From NCBI GenBank assembly GCA_016201865.1, contig JACQCA010000085.1, positions 1 through 42,182 of the forward strand: DNA of 42,182 nt, given 5' to 3'. The DNA comes from Nitrospirota bacterium (GTDB taxonomy: Bacteria; Nitrospirota; Nitrospiria; JACQBZ01). The notes under the pieces were generated by a model, which was given only the letters and a program-made list of their open reading frames with translations, was not told where the DNA came from and ran no database searches. A program made the translations under genes and the position numbers. Below, piece by piece: positions 23,360 to 32,823 of this stretch. How positions within the stretch are numbered: position 1 is the first letter of the stretch; each line of letters opens with the position of its first letter.

Positions 23360-23566
23360 ATGAGCGGCACGAAGATCGCGCGTAAAAATCTTATGGTGGA
23401 AAGCAAGAAGCTGCAGGCTCTGCGAAAGTTATTGGGATCATCCAGCGAATCGGAAGCCGTCCGCGAGGCGATTGATCGAACACTGGCCGGCGAAGAAATC
23501 ATCACTGCATTTGAGCGACTCCGAAAGCGCGGAACCTGGACGGACCGGTACGGGCGAACCGCTTGA
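23360..23566 (+). CDS. VapB-like antitoxin (partner toxin lost)
   Basis: This is a 68-aa protein with a GAGGGG Shine-Dalgarno. Residues ~1-45 (SGTKIARKNLMVESKKLQAL, then SSSESEAVREAIDRTL) look like a short DNA-binding antitoxin whose S-E-S-E-A-V-R-E-A block resembles VapB/ribbon-helix-helix proteins. The C-terminus (ITAFERLRKRGTWTDRYGRTA) would bind the toxin. The stop overlaps the ATG of a vapC remnant by one base (TGATG), the normal vapBC layout. With the toxin gone it is an orphan antitoxin and may still repress its promoter or neutralise related toxins. Confidence 0.7.
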   Translation: MSGTKIARKNLMVESKKLQALRKLLGSSSESEAVREAIDRTLAGEEIITAFERLRKRGTWTDRYGRTA

Positions 23567-23604
23567 TGAATCGCTATCTGGTTTTTGACACCTCGATTAT
23601 TTAA
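23566..23604 (+). pseudogene. VapC (PIN-domain) toxin remnant, 12 codons
   Basis: The frame reads MNRYLVFDTSII and then TAA. L-V-F-D-T-S is the first strand of a PIN domain, including the first catalytic Asp. Everything after it has been lost or replaced, and I cannot find the rest of the domain downstream. It starts in the classic vapBC overlap with the antitoxin gene. Confidence 0.6.
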
Positions 23605-23772
23605 TAACTCAAAACAGAAAGGACATGGCGCGGTGGCAAAAAATCCTAAAAGGCTCCGGCAAAAACCTCCTCCTCTATCCGATCCAGCAGTATTCCTTTT
23701 AGCAGCACGTTCAATGGATACCCTCGCTCTTACAGGCGGGATCTCCCGCTAAAAAATACGGCCCGACAGACC
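23605..23772. other. Gene-free segment between vapC remnant and repeat copy A
   Basis: I see no complete gene. A 26-codon frame begins MARWQKILKGSGKN at 23624, which vaguely resembles the first residues of some small toxins, but it stops early. A small hairpin GCGGGATCTCCCGC lies near 23737-23750. The segment is probably debris of earlier insertions. Together with repeat A it makes a 344-bp stretch without a gene. Confidence 0.4.
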
Positions 23773-23890
23773 TTATTGATCTTTTGGATACGCCCCTTTC
23801 ACAGCGGCCTTCCTCGGCATACGACCACATCATGACTGAATTACTACCATCGTGTTCGCAATCGCGAATGGCCGAACTCAAGCCCCGGCC
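23773..23890 (+). repeat. 118-bp direct repeat, copy A, upstream of the DUF4258/DUF2283 pair
   Basis: It begins TTATTGATCTTTT and ends CAAGCCCCGGCC. It aligns without net gaps to copy B (24462-24579), sharing long identical runs such as CTCGGCATACGACCACA and CTACCATCGTGTTCGCAATC. It contains the near-palindrome TTCGCAATCGCGAA. It ends 16 bp before the -35 box of the toxin promoter. Confidence 0.85.
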
Positions 23891-23906
23891 CCGCGTCTTG
23901 CATTGC

Positions 23907-23935
23907 TTGACTCCCCTGCCGCTATTCGGTATAGT
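23907..23935 (+). promoter_or_regulatory. Sigma-70 promoter of the DUF4258/DUF2283 pair
   Basis: TTGACT (23907-23912), an exact 17-bp spacer and TATAGT (23930-23935). The -10 ends 13 nt before the ATG, so the transcript should start about 6-8 nt before the start codon, leaving no room for a Shine-Dalgarno. Confidence 0.7.
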
Positions 23936-23948
23936 CCAAGTTGTTTAT

Positions 23949-24233
23949 ATGCAAATCCTCTTCTCAGATCATCTTCGACATCGTCTGGCCTTGCGGAAGA
24001 TCCCTAAGGATCTTCCTAAAAGAGTTTACATCCATGCAACGGAAAGATATTACGATGAAAAAACGCATCTTACCGTGGCTGTAAAGGGCGTGATTTTGTA
24101 TGGTAAAATGCGTGAAGTTATGGTAGCATATCGTGCAGAAGGAACCAACGTATGGTTAATCACCATACACCCTCTTAAAAAAGCCCAAAAAGATAACCGA
24201 GTAAGGTCGAAACGTTGGAGGAAACTGACGTGA
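23949..24233 (+). CDS. Putative DUF4258-like toxin
   Basis: This is a 94-aa basic protein starting MQILFSDHLRHRLALRKIPKD. The start is chosen because the promoter ends just before it; the frame is open further upstream only through repeat A. Central strands TVAVKGVILYGKMREVMVAYR and WLITIHPLKKAQKDNRV, with a Lys/Arg-rich tail, fit the small DUF4258/BrnT-like RNase-fold families. Its stop overlaps the next gene's GTG (GTGA, 4 nt). Paired with a DUF2283 protein, it is best read as the toxin of a type II-like module. Toxicity has not been shown, and the family call is by pattern only. Confidence 0.6.
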   Translation: MQILFSDHLRHRLALRKIPKDLPKRVYIHATERYYDEKTHLTVAVKGVILYGKMREVMVAYRAEGTNVWLITIHPLKKAQKDNRVRSKRWRKLT

Positions 24234-24439
24234 AACTGCCTAAGGCATTCTATGATAGTCGGGAAGACATTCTCTATCTCGGGAAACCGGGGAATGAAGA
24301 GGAGTACGTCGAGATCCAGCCCGGTGTGAATATTGAGTTGGATTCAAAGAAAAAGATTATCGGCATCGAGGTTCTTCAGGCATCAAAGGTTTTAAAGGAT
24401 GTGATCGCGCCCTTGGCGAAGAGAATCCAAGCAGCGTAG
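24230..24439 (+). CDS. DUF2283 protein, putative antitoxin
   Basis: The start GTG at 24230-24232 has TTGGAGGA seven nt upstream; a TTG at 24215 would sit on that Shine-Dalgarno. The 69-aa protein begins VKLPKAFYDSREDILYLG and continues EIQPGVNIELDSKKKIIGIEV and LQASKVLKD. The YD...D-x-LYL start and the G-I-E-(V/I)-L-x-A-S end are DUF2283 hallmarks. DUF2283 genes usually follow DUF4258 genes and are viewed as antitoxins. The acidic to neutral character against a basic partner fits that view. Confidence 0.7.
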   Translation: MKLPKAFYDSREDILYLGKPGNEEEYVEIQPGVNIELDSKKKIIGIEVLQASKVLKDVIAPLAKRIQAA

Positions 24440-24461
24440 TCGTCAGACTCCCATTTTCCTT

Positions 24462-24579
24462 TTATTGATCTTTTTGATACACCCCTTTCACACCGGCCTC
24501 CCTCGGCATACGACCACAGCCTATTTGAATGACTACCATCGTGTTCGCAATCGCGAATAGCAAAAATCAAGCCCCAGCC
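24462..24579 (+). repeat. 118-bp direct repeat, copy B, downstream of the DUF4258/DUF2283 pair
   Basis: It begins TTATTGATCTTTT and ends CAAGCCCCAGCC, 22 bp after the DUF2283 stop. It has the same length and order as copy A (23773-23890), with scattered substitutions, so the two genes and their promoter are bracketed exactly. Confidence 0.85.
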
Positions 24580-24642
24580 CTGTCCCACACCCGCCAACGG
24601 CGGTTTCTCAAATATCAATAAGGCATTTAACCCATGAATACT

Positions 24643-25542
24643 CTATTTATATTTGACACACCAATTCTCCTCGTCTCGATTATACACCCCAGCAAGTACA
24701 TCCACCGAATCAAATTCCACCCTTGATGCTCCGTAATACCAAAACCCAGCTTCTTTTAGTATCCCGTCAGGCTTGCCAAGTATCTCTCTGACATCTTTCC
24801 TCGTCATGCCTGTATTTAGACTGCAGGCAATTTTAGTGCTGTGCCTGACTCTTTCCTTGATTCTTTGTATGAGTTTCTCTATCTCGGCCTCTCGTTGGTC
24901 CATTCGCTCCTCAGCATCCTTTAATTGAGCTTTAAGAATTTGCACCGGAACAGATTTACCGGGATGGGAATCCCGAGATGAATCTCCATTTATTTGAGCC
25001 AATAACAATTCAACTTCCTTTTGTTTCTCTTCTACCCTCCTTGTATGCATTAATAGAGACTCCTCTAGTTGGTGTACTTCTTCAATGGTACTTTCCATTT
25101 CACGCTTTTTGTCCTTAAGTTCTGCCTGTATCTTCTTTAATGCTATTGTGTTCGACTCACCTTGTGTTTTAACATTCTCCTGAATTTTAAGGAGCCGGTC
25201 TATCGGAACTCGAAGGAGTCTATATACAGTTACAGTTCCATCATCATGCGGGTCTTCAAATGTCATCTGGGTCTCTATTATTAATCCTTTAGATTCAAGA
25301 TCCGTAACTTGTGCAAAATTCATCAATTCTACTTTTCCATTTTCAAATGCGATTTTTCGGGCCTTTTCCACTGTTTTCTCATTGGAAGCCACCCCAACAA
25401 CAAAGAGATCGGCTCCCTCAATATAGGATGATTTCTCCGTCCAAAAGGGTCTTTTATCATCCTTAGCGGTCACAAAGCTCAATGGGATAATAGAGAGCAG
25501 CAGAATGAGAAGCAGAGTTATCCTTATTTTCGATCGGACCAT
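24643..25542 (-). CDS. Exported LPP20-like coiled-coil protein with SmpA/OmlA-like end
   Basis: I start at the ATG at 25540-25542 (MVRSKIRITLLLILLLSII), which gives a clean signal peptide; the frame stays open 46 codons further without sense. The mature part has an LPP20-like block (~32-115; DLFVVGVASNEKTVEKARKI and ELMNFAQVTDLE), a long coiled coil (~125-245) and a C-terminal SmpA-like block (~255-299; MTRKDVREILGKPDGI, WYYGASRVEFDS). The DNA is clearly richer in A and T than the neighbours, with codons such as ATA, TTA and AAT common, which suggests recent transfer. It is divergent from ubiB. Function is unknown. Confidence 0.65.
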   Translation of the reverse strand: MVRSKIRITLLLILLLSIIPLSFVTAKDDKRPFWTEKSSYIEGADLFVVGVASNEKTVEKARKIAFENGKVELMNFAQVTDLESKGLIIETQMTFEDPHDDGTVTVYRLLRVPIDRLLKIQENVKTQGESNTIALKKIQAELKDKKREMESTIEEVHQLEESLLMHTRRVEEKQKEVELLLAQINGDSSRDSHPGKSVPVQILKAQLKDAEERMDQREAEIEKLIQRIKERVRHSTKIACSLNTGMTRKDVREILGKPDGILKEAGFWYYGASRVEFDSVDVLAGVYNRDEENWCVKYK

Positions 25543-25621
25543 GGTAAGCAAAAGTATAAACTTTTGAGAAAACCGGTCAAGATGGGGAAATGATAGAGAG
25601 ACGAACCAATCGCCCCCTTCG

Positions 25622-25650
25622 TTGACTCTCCACCATGCGTGTGATATAAC
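25622..25650 (+). promoter_or_regulatory. Sigma-70 promoter of the UbiB-like gene
   Basis: TTGACT (25622-25627), a 17-bp spacer and TATAAC (25645-25650). Transcription would start near 25657, just before the GGAGGA of the gene at 25674. Confidence 0.65.
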
Positions 25651-25673
25651 CCAATCACGTGCTGGAGGACTTC

Positions 25674-27317
25674 GTGTCATCCCGTTCCTGGTTGGGCCTT
25701 CGAGTCATCAGGATTCTTTTCTTGGTGTTGGACACCGCCGTATCGTATCGCATCCATTACGGCTGTTCGCACTTTTACGGCGAGCCACTTCTCCGGCGCC
25801 GTCGCTCCCGACTGCATCAAAGGAAGGCCGACCGGCTTTGCCGAACGGCGATCGATCTTAAGGGTATCCTGATCAAACTGGGACAGTTCTTGAGCGCCCG
25901 CGTGGATCTCCTGCCGGACGAATACACCCGGACGCTGGCCCGGCTTCAGGATTCCGTTCCCCCGGACGATTTCGCATCCATCCGGCAGCGCCTGAGGGAC
26001 GAACTGGGTAAGAATCCCGACGAGGTCTTTGCGGCCTTCAATGAAACGCCGATCGCGGCCGCCTCGCTCGGACAGGTCCATGAGGCGGTCCTCAAAGACG
26101 GCCGGCGGGTCGCGGTGAAGGTTCAATACCCCGGCATCCGGCGGATCGTCGAGGCCGACCTGCGCGCGGCCCGGTGGGCCTCCTGGTTTCTTCAACGATT
26201 CCTCCACCGGATCCGCTTAGACATCCTCTACGAAGAATTCTCCCGCATCCTCCATCAGGAGATGGATTATATCCAGGAAGCCCGAAACGCCGAGCGGTTT
26301 CATCGGAATTTCGACGGCGACGATCGGATCGTCGTCCCGAACGTAATCTGGGATTACACCACGCCGCATGTCCTGACGTTGGAATTCGTGGAGGGGATCA
26401 AGATCACCGAGTTCGAGACGATCCGGGCCGCCGGCGTGGAACTCCCGGCCCTGGCGCGGCTGCTGATGGAGTCCTATATGATTCAGCTCTTCGCGCATCG
26501 GTTCCTTCACGGCGATCCGCATCCCGGCAACCTGTTCGTCCGGCCCGGCCGGACTCCGGGCGGCGGTCCGGTCCTGGTCTTCGTGGATTTCGGCCTGATG
26601 CAGCCTCTGTCCCCCGCCATGCGGGAGGGCATCAAGACGACCGTGGGGGGTATCATCGATCGGGATATCTCGCGCATCGTCCAAGGCCTGTTCGACCTCG
26701 GCTTCATCGACCGCACCGGCGACCGCCGAGCAATCGAACAGGTCGCGACCTTTTTCATCGAGAAATATCGCGACATCTCGCCCAAGGCCTTCCGCGAAAT
26801 CGGGGTCGGCGACATCGCCCACGACCTGGAGCAGATCTTCAGCGTCTCCTCGGCCGTTCAGATCCCCAATAACTTCATCCTGATCTGGCGGACGCTGGGC
26901 ATGCTGAACGGGATCAATTCCAAGCTGGATCCGAATCTGAATATTATCGAACTGGCCAAGCCCTATGCTGTTTCATTCATTCGAGCAGAAGAGAGCTGGC
27001 TCGACCGGCTGTGGAAGACCGGGCGCGAAGTGGGCGGTTCCCTCGTATCGCTGCCCAAGGCCCTGGAGACCTTTCTCGTCATGGCCAATCGAGGCGAGTT
27101 CAAGACTCGGATGTCGTCCGACGATGTCACGGGAGCTCTGTTGAAGCTGCACCGGCTGGTCTTCCGCGCGATACTGGGCGCCCTCCTGCTCGCATTGCTG
27201 GTCGTCTCCCGCTTCTTTGACTATCAGGAACAGCCGCTTGAAAGCCGGATGGTCCTGGCGGCCGCGATCGTCACGGGAATGGCTCTCGGCTGGTCCTTTT
27301 TGAAGGCGCGTCGATGA
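25674..27317 (+). CDS. UbiB/AarF-type ABC1 atypical kinase-like protein
   Basis: I use the GTG at 25674-25676, which follows GGAGGA and the promoter; the GTG at 25659 would be nearly leaderless. The ~547-aa protein has the ABC1 hallmarks: KxGQ (LIKLGQFLSARVDLLP), the Ala-rich nucleotide loop AAASLGQVHEAVL with Lys in VAVKVQYPG, the catalytic block HGDPHPGNLF, and metal-binding VDFGLMQ. Two C-terminal transmembrane helices (AILGALLLALLVVSRFF; MVLAAAIVTGMALGW) anchor it in the inner membrane. The family supports quinone biosynthesis through ATPase activity. No other quinone gene is nearby, so the precise pathway is unknown. Confidence 0.9.
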   Translation: MSSRSWLGLRVIRILFLVLDTAVSYRIHYGCSHFYGEPLLRRRRSRLHQRKADRLCRTAIDLKGILIKLGQFLSARVDLLPDEYTRTLARLQDSVPPDDFASIRQRLRDELGKNPDEVFAAFNETPIAAASLGQVHEAVLKDGRRVAVKVQYPGIRRIVEADLRAARWASWFLQRFLHRIRLDILYEEFSRILHQEMDYIQEARNAERFHRNFDGDDRIVVPNVIWDYTTPHVLTLEFVEGIKITEFETIRAAGVELPALARLLMESYMIQLFAHRFLHGDPHPGNLFVRPGRTPGGGPVLVFVDFGLMQPLSPAMREGIKTTVGGIIDRDISRIVQGLFDLGFIDRTGDRRAIEQVATFFIEKYRDISPKAFREIGVGDIAHDLEQIFSVSSAVQIPNNFILIWRTLGMLNGINSKLDPNLNIIELAKPYAVSFIRAEESWLDRLWKTGREVGGSLVSLPKALETFLVMANRGEFKTRMSSDDVTGALLKLHRLVFRAILGALLLALLVVSRFFDYQEQPLESRMVLAAAIVTGMALGWSFLKARR

Positions 27318-27333
27318 AAGGAGTCTTTTCCGG

Positions 27334-27786
27334 ATGAAAACAATTTTGAAATGGATCGGACTGTTGCTCGTGCTGACCCTCATTTTCGGCGCCGGATATC
27401 TCTCCGGCGCCTCGCGGGAGGAAAAGCTGAGCCGGCTGCTTAACGCCGTCACCTCTGAGATGAAAACCAAGGTGGCCGGACTGGAAAGCGAGGTCCGCGC
27501 GTTGCGGTTCCGAATGCAGCTCACCACGGCGCGCGACCGCTTGAACGCGGCCGAGAACAACATCAAGGAGCGGAATTTCGGAATGGCCGAGAAGGAGATT
27601 GAATCCGCCAAAGCCGAGCTGGGCGCAGCCGCCAAGCTGACGTCGAAAGAAACCGGAGAGACGTTGTCGGGAATCGAAAGGTCGCTTAACGGCGTGATCG
27701 AAGCCGTCCGCCGTTCCGATCCCCGGGCCAAGTTCAAACTCGACGCGGTTAAAGCCGATCTGGACCGGCTGATCGGGCGATCGTAA
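27334..27786 (+). CDS. Membrane-anchored coiled-coil hypothetical protein
   Basis: This is a 150-aa protein with AAAGGAG upstream, starting 16 bp after the UbiB-like gene, so probably co-transcribed. One N-terminal transmembrane segment (~5-25; LKWIGLLLVLTLIFGAGYLSG) is followed by a long helical, charged region (REEKLSRLLNAVTSEMKTKV ... NAAENNIKERNFGMAEKEIES) typical of a coiled coil. I do not recognise a named family. It would face the periplasm or cytoplasm as a helical rod. Pairing with a UbiB-like kinase suggests a membrane scaffold, but that is inference. Confidence 0.6.
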   Translation: MKTILKWIGLLLVLTLIFGAGYLSGASREEKLSRLLNAVTSEMKTKVAGLESEVRALRFRMQLTTARDRLNAAENNIKERNFGMAEKEIESAKAELGAAAKLTSKETGETLSGIERSLNGVIEAVRRSDPRAKFKLDAVKADLDRLIGRS

Positions 27787-27813
27787 ACCCGAAATCAGGA
27801 ACGGGCTTGTCTC

Positions 27814-29961
<2,148 letters not shown>

Positions 29962-30020
29962 CGGCTCGCTGCGGTCTCCCTTTGCGACGGCCGTGGTCCC
30001 GGAACGTTTCGGGTGGAGGA

Positions 30021-30296
30021 CTAACCGGCCTTGGCCTCTTTCGCGGCGGCCGGCTCCGGTTTCGCCGACGGCTTTTCGGCCGGCTTGGCTTCTTTCTCCG
30101 CCTTCTCGGTTTTGCCCTTCGTCCCGCGTTGCATCCAGTTCAACAGGACACGCCGTCGGCGTTGGAGACGTTTTAGCCGTTTTTGAAACGCCCGCAATTC
30201 CAGCGAAGGCTCCGCGTCCGACGCTTTCTGCCGTTTCTCCGACAAGGTTTTCTTAAGTCGTTTGATCTTTCCTTCCAGTGCTGCGACATCGGTCAT
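30021..30296 (-). CDS. Small basic coiled-coil protein with KAEP-rich tail
   Basis: The start is ATG at 30294-30296, after AAAGGAG; a TTG one codon earlier is less likely. The 91-aa protein has a helical, Arg/Lys-rich front (LEGKIKRLKKTLSEKRQKA and KRLKRLQRRRRVLLNWM) and a low-complexity tail rich in Lys, Ala, Glu and Pro. No signal peptide is seen. It may bind nucleic acid or a membrane protein, but no family is recognised. It lies between the diguanylate cyclase and a small exported protein. Confidence 0.5.
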   Translation of the reverse strand: MTDVAALEGKIKRLKKTLSEKRQKASDAEPSLELRAFQKRLKRLQRRRRVLLNWMQRGTKGKTEKAEKEAKPAEKPSAKPEPAAAKEAKAG

Positions 30297-30340
30297 CAAA
30301 TTTCTCCTTTGATATGTGTGGGCCCGTGCAGATGTCTCGT

Positions 30341-30766
30341 TTACGTGATCTCCTTGAAACCGGTCACGGTAAATTCATAGAGCAGGAGGTTGCTTCGATG
30401 CCCGTCCCGGTCGAACACGTACACCACAAACCAATGCGGCCCTGGCGCGGCGGTCCGCGGAACGGTCATCGGCCCCGCAAAAAAACCGTCGTCCGGCCAG
30501 GCGTCGCCGTGGGTCCCGTCGTCATAAATCGGCACCCGGATCTCCTCGAGTCCCTCCCGGATCTGATACAGGATCGGAATGATATTTCCCGCGCCCTGAC
30601 GATCGAAGAGATGGACGCGGACCACGACCCGGCTGCCCGCCGGCCCGGAACCCGGGACCCAATTCAGGTTGGTGATCACCGGGGCATCGGCCAGGTTCAC
30701 CGGTCCCCCGACGGCCGGAAACAACCATAGCAGTCCCGCCCCGATCAGGCCTCTCGTCCAGTCCAT
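30341..30766 (-). CDS. Exported hypothetical protein with Ig-like fold
   Basis: This is a 141-aa protein. Residues 1-~26 form a signal peptide (MDWTRGLIGAGLLWLFPAV). The mature part reads as one beta-sandwich: ITNLNWVPGSGPAGSRVVVR, then IRVPIYDDGTHGDAWPDDGF with an Asp-rich loop (DDGT-GD-PDDG), then PHWFVVYVFDRDGHRSN and LLYEFTV. The Asp-rich loop is common in proteins of the choice-of-anchor / DUF-type Ig group and may bind calcium. Function unknown. It follows rlpA on the same strand after the palindrome at 30778-30804. Confidence 0.6.
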   Translation of the reverse strand: MDWTRGLIGAGLLWLFPAVGGPVNLADAPVITNLNWVPGSGPAGSRVVVRVHLFDRQGAGNIIPILYQIREGLEEIRVPIYDDGTHGDAWPDDGFFAGPMTVPRTAAPGPHWFVVYVFDRDGHRSNLLLYEFTVTGFKEIT

Positions 30767-30777
30767 GGCTTACTAAC

Positions 30778-30804
30778 AGGGGACGGATTTCGAATCTGTC
30801 CCCT
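30778..30804. repeat. Short palindrome, family B copy 3
   Basis: AGGGGACGGATTT faces its mirrored half AATCTGTCCCCT across a CGA centre. It lies about 8 bp beyond the rlpA stop. Confidence 0.75.
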
Positions 30805-30811
30805 CCCCGTT

Positions 30812-31483
30812 TCATGGATCTCGGCGTATGACAAAGGTGTCCAAGCGATCCTCTGTTGCCAACCGCTCGGCCAATTGAAACGCGAAACGTTTCTGGGCAA
30901 GGGCGCCGACCCGGACACGGTAGACCGTGTTCTGATTGGTTCGCACGGGGACCAGATAAACGTCCGTGTATCTTTTTTTCAAATGCTGCGCCAACTGTTT
31001 CGCGTTTTCTTCAATCTCAAACGCGCCCACCTGTACGGTGAACAGCCCCTGCTCGAACATCGCCGAGCCCGACGGGAGGGACGCCACCTCGATTGCGACG
31101 GGCGCTGTTCCCGTCCCGATCATTCCCAGGCTTTTGGCCGCACCATAGGAAAGGTCCAGAATCCGTCCGCGCACGAACGGCCCCCGGTCGTTGACTTTGA
31201 CCGTGACGGATCGGCCGTTTTCACGATGCGTCACCTTGACCACCGTCCCCAACGGCATCAGCCGGTGCGCCGCCGTCATCCCGTACATGTCGTAGATTTC
31301 GCCGTTGGCGGTCGGCCGGCCGTGAAACTCTTCGCCGTACCATGAGGCCAGTCCCGTCTCCCGATATCCGATCGGATAGTCCTCGACGGATCTCGGAACG
31401 GACGCGCAGGATATTGTAACAACCGACAGGAAGAAACCGAGCCATCGTTGGGGTTTTTGCCGGTATTCGCCGCGCCGGTTCAA
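30812..31483 (-). CDS. rlpA: Septal-ring lytic transglycosylase-type protein RlpA
   Basis: This 223-aa envelope protein has the two RlpA modules. An N-terminal hydrophobic signal (WLGFFLSVVTISC) could lipidate Cys26, although its lipobox is atypical. The DPBB domain (~40-135) carries GLASWYGEEFHGRPTANGEI, DMYGMTAAHRLMPLGTVV and VNDRGPFVRGRILDLSYGAA, with the catalytic-type Asp. The C-terminal SPOR domain (~145-220; FTVQVGAFEIEENAKQLAQ) binds denuded glycan. The start overlaps the preceding gene by 4 nt (ATGA). Confidence 0.93.
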   Translation of the reverse strand: MNRRGEYRQKPQRWLGFFLSVVTISCASVPRSVEDYPIGYRETGLASWYGEEFHGRPTANGEIYDMYGMTAAHRLMPLGTVVKVTHRENGRSVTVKVNDRGPFVRGRILDLSYGAAKSLGMIGTGTAPVAIEVASLPSGSAMFEQGLFTVQVGAFEIEENAKQLAQHLKKRYTDVYLVPVRTNQNTVYRVRVGALAQKRFAFQLAERLATEDRLDTFVIRRDP

Positions 31484-31725
31484 CGCTTAGCCGACATCCG
31501 GATCTTGACGACCCGGACTTTGCAGGAAGGACAATACGCGGTCGGAGTCAGTTCCCCCCCGCAGGTAGGGCAGAGATCCTTTCGGCGACCGGACACGCGT
31601 CGCTCACCTTTGCGCTGCTCCCTCTGTCGTCGCTCCGCCTGCCGGCGATCGGACAGAGGATCTCGACGATCCCACCGGACCCGTTTTTCTTCCTCCAGCC
31701 CCGCCATCTTTGTGCGCCCGACCAT
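31480..31725 (-). CDS. Small basic zinc-ribbon-like protein
   Basis: I take the ATG at 31723-31725, eight nt after AGGAGGG; the frame also has ATGs at 31731 and 31743. The ~81-aa product has an extremely Arg-rich front (RQAERRQREQRKGERRVSGRR) and a C-terminal zinc ribbon CPTCGGEL...YCPSCKVRV (two CxxC pairs). It is likely a nucleic-acid or protein-binding accessory factor. It is coupled to rlpA by ATGA overlap and follows the nuclease gene. No family name can be given with confidence. Confidence 0.55.
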   Translation of the reverse strand: MVGRTKMAGLEEEKRVRWDRRDPLSDRRQAERRQREQRKGERRVSGRRKDLCPTCGGELTPTAYCPSCKVRVVKIRMSAKR

Positions 31726-31743
31726 CCGCATCACCCTCCTCAT

Positions 31744-32316
31744 CTAATGAACGGCCCATAGGCCTCGTTGATGGGCCCGAGCCTCGGCCTGAAGTTTCAT
31801 CAATAAATCCGCATAGCGAAGGTTCGGCGGATGGATACGGACGACCGCATAGCCGGCGGCGATCAGCTCGGCATTGACCAGACGATCCCCGACAAACACA
31901 TAGGCCAGGAGACGGTGGTAACGATCCCGCGACTCCCGGTCCAACTCCAGCCGGACCGCACGACCTTCCACCAACCGACGATTCAGTTCAAACGCCTCGG
32001 TCGCAAACGGCTCCGCCCTCTCAACCCACCGGCCACGGATTTTACGCCGCAATTCCGGAGCGTCGATGCCCAGATAACGGACCCGCTCCCCGTCGGCCAG
32101 TTCGATGGTGTCCCCATCGATCACCCGTTTCACCGCGATGAGTTTGCCGGGGTCTAAGGCCTGAGCGTCGGTCCGGGGTTGCGCCTTCGACTCGGATAGG
32201 GCGCCGGAGAGAAAAAGAACCGTCCCCAACAACACAAGCGGAATAGACCGTTCCCGGAATCGGAGAGAAGGTCTCAGGCCTGTTTTTTCTTGGAGCCCTC
32301 CTGTTTTTTGATCCAT
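31744..32316 (-). CDS. Thermonuclease-family (SNase-like) nuclease
   Basis: This 190-aa exported protein has a hydrophobic signal (~24-45, IPLVLLGTVLFLSGALSESKA). The SNase fold follows: KRVIDGDTIELADGERVRYLGIDAPE, then FATEAFELNRRLVEG, DRYHRLLAYVFV and the end helix NAELIAAGYAVVRIHPP. The catalytic-type Asp, Arg and Glu positions look intact. It probably cuts extracellular or periplasmic nucleic acid. The start overlaps the PilZ gene by 43 bp; no better start is visible. Confidence 0.88.
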   Translation of the reverse strand: MDQKTGGLQEKTGLRPSLRFRERSIPLVLLGTVLFLSGALSESKAQPRTDAQALDPGKLIAVKRVIDGDTIELADGERVRYLGIDAPELRRKIRGRWVERAEPFATEAFELNRRLVEGRAVRLELDRESRDRYHRLLAYVFVGDRLVNAELIAAGYAVVRIHPPNLRYADLLMKLQAEARAHQRGLWAVH

Positions 32317-32684
32317 TGACCGATCGCCTTCATTTTCCGGTCGTTGAGATCCACAAATCGGATGCCGATGCCTTCCGAACCGCCCCCTTCATTTATATAC
32401 GGCCGGGTCCAGGTCACTTCACCCGTGCAGCTCACCTTGGTCTTTTTATCCGGGAGGATAAACTCGATTGGAAACTGCTCTCCGATGTGGGGGGAACGGT
32501 CGGTCGCCATGGAAAGACCGCCGATGCTGATGTTTTGGGTTTGTCCGATGAAGACCTTGTCGTACTTCTTCCATTTCACTTCCAGGACAAAGAGGGGAAC
32601 GCGAAGCGATCGGCGTTTCTCGATAAAGGCCTGCAGGCCGTCTTGGCTCGACGGCGCCGGCTTGGGCTGATCAAATGGCTTCAT
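32274..32684 (-). CDS. PilZ-domain c-di-GMP receptor
   Basis: The start is ATG at 32682-32684; a longer frame to 32756 is rejected because it runs through the promoter. The ~136-aa protein is a single PilZ domain with both c-di-GMP motifs: RxxxR (R24-R28 in EKRRSLRVPL) and the N-x-S-x-x-G form of the second motif (N51-S53-G56 in QNISIGGLSM). The C-terminus is Lys-rich. It is the likely reader of the signal made by the diguanylate cyclase in this window. Its target is unknown. Confidence 0.85.
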   Translation of the reverse strand: MKPFDQPKPAPSSQDGLQAFIEKRRSLRVPLFVLEVKWKKYDKVFIGQTQNISIGGLSMATDRSPHIGEQFPIEFILPDKKTKVSCTGEVTWTRPYINEGGGSEGIGIRFVDLNDRKMKAIGQWIKKQEGSKKKQA

Positions 32685-32727
32685 CTTCAATTCAGACCTC
32701 TTAATGGTTGGTCCCGACGCAACCGAA

Positions 32728-32756
32728 ACTATAACAATTTGCGTTCCGTCCGTCAA
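32728..32756 (-). promoter_or_regulatory. Sigma-70 promoter of the PilZ gene
   Basis: TTGACG (32751-32756), a 17-bp spacer and TATAGT (32728-32733), minus strand. The leader is about 37 nt, consistent with a start at 32684. Confidence 0.65.
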
Positions 32757-32788
32757 GGAAATTTAGATTTCCAGACCGGTTTTCCGGC

Positions 32789-32816
32789 TTGACAAGCCGT
32801 TCGTCTCCGCTATAAT
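32789..32816 (+). promoter_or_regulatory. Consensus sigma-70 promoter of the DUF4388 gene
   Basis: TTGACA (32789-32794), a 16-bp spacer and a perfect TATAAT (32811-32816). The -10 ends 7 nt before the first ATG (32824), so the mRNA would start at or next to that codon. A CCGG-TTTT-CCGG inverted repeat at 32776-32787 abuts the -35. Confidence 0.75.
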
Positions 32817-32823
32817 CAAACTA

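Noticed and set aside
23624-23704. 26-codon frame MARWQKILKG... as a toxin gene
   Set aside because: Too short and stops early; no complete family fold. Noted only as possible debris.
32685-32756. Upstream start for the PilZ protein at 32756
   Set aside because: That segment contains the gene's own -35 and -10 boxes, so it would not be in the transcript.
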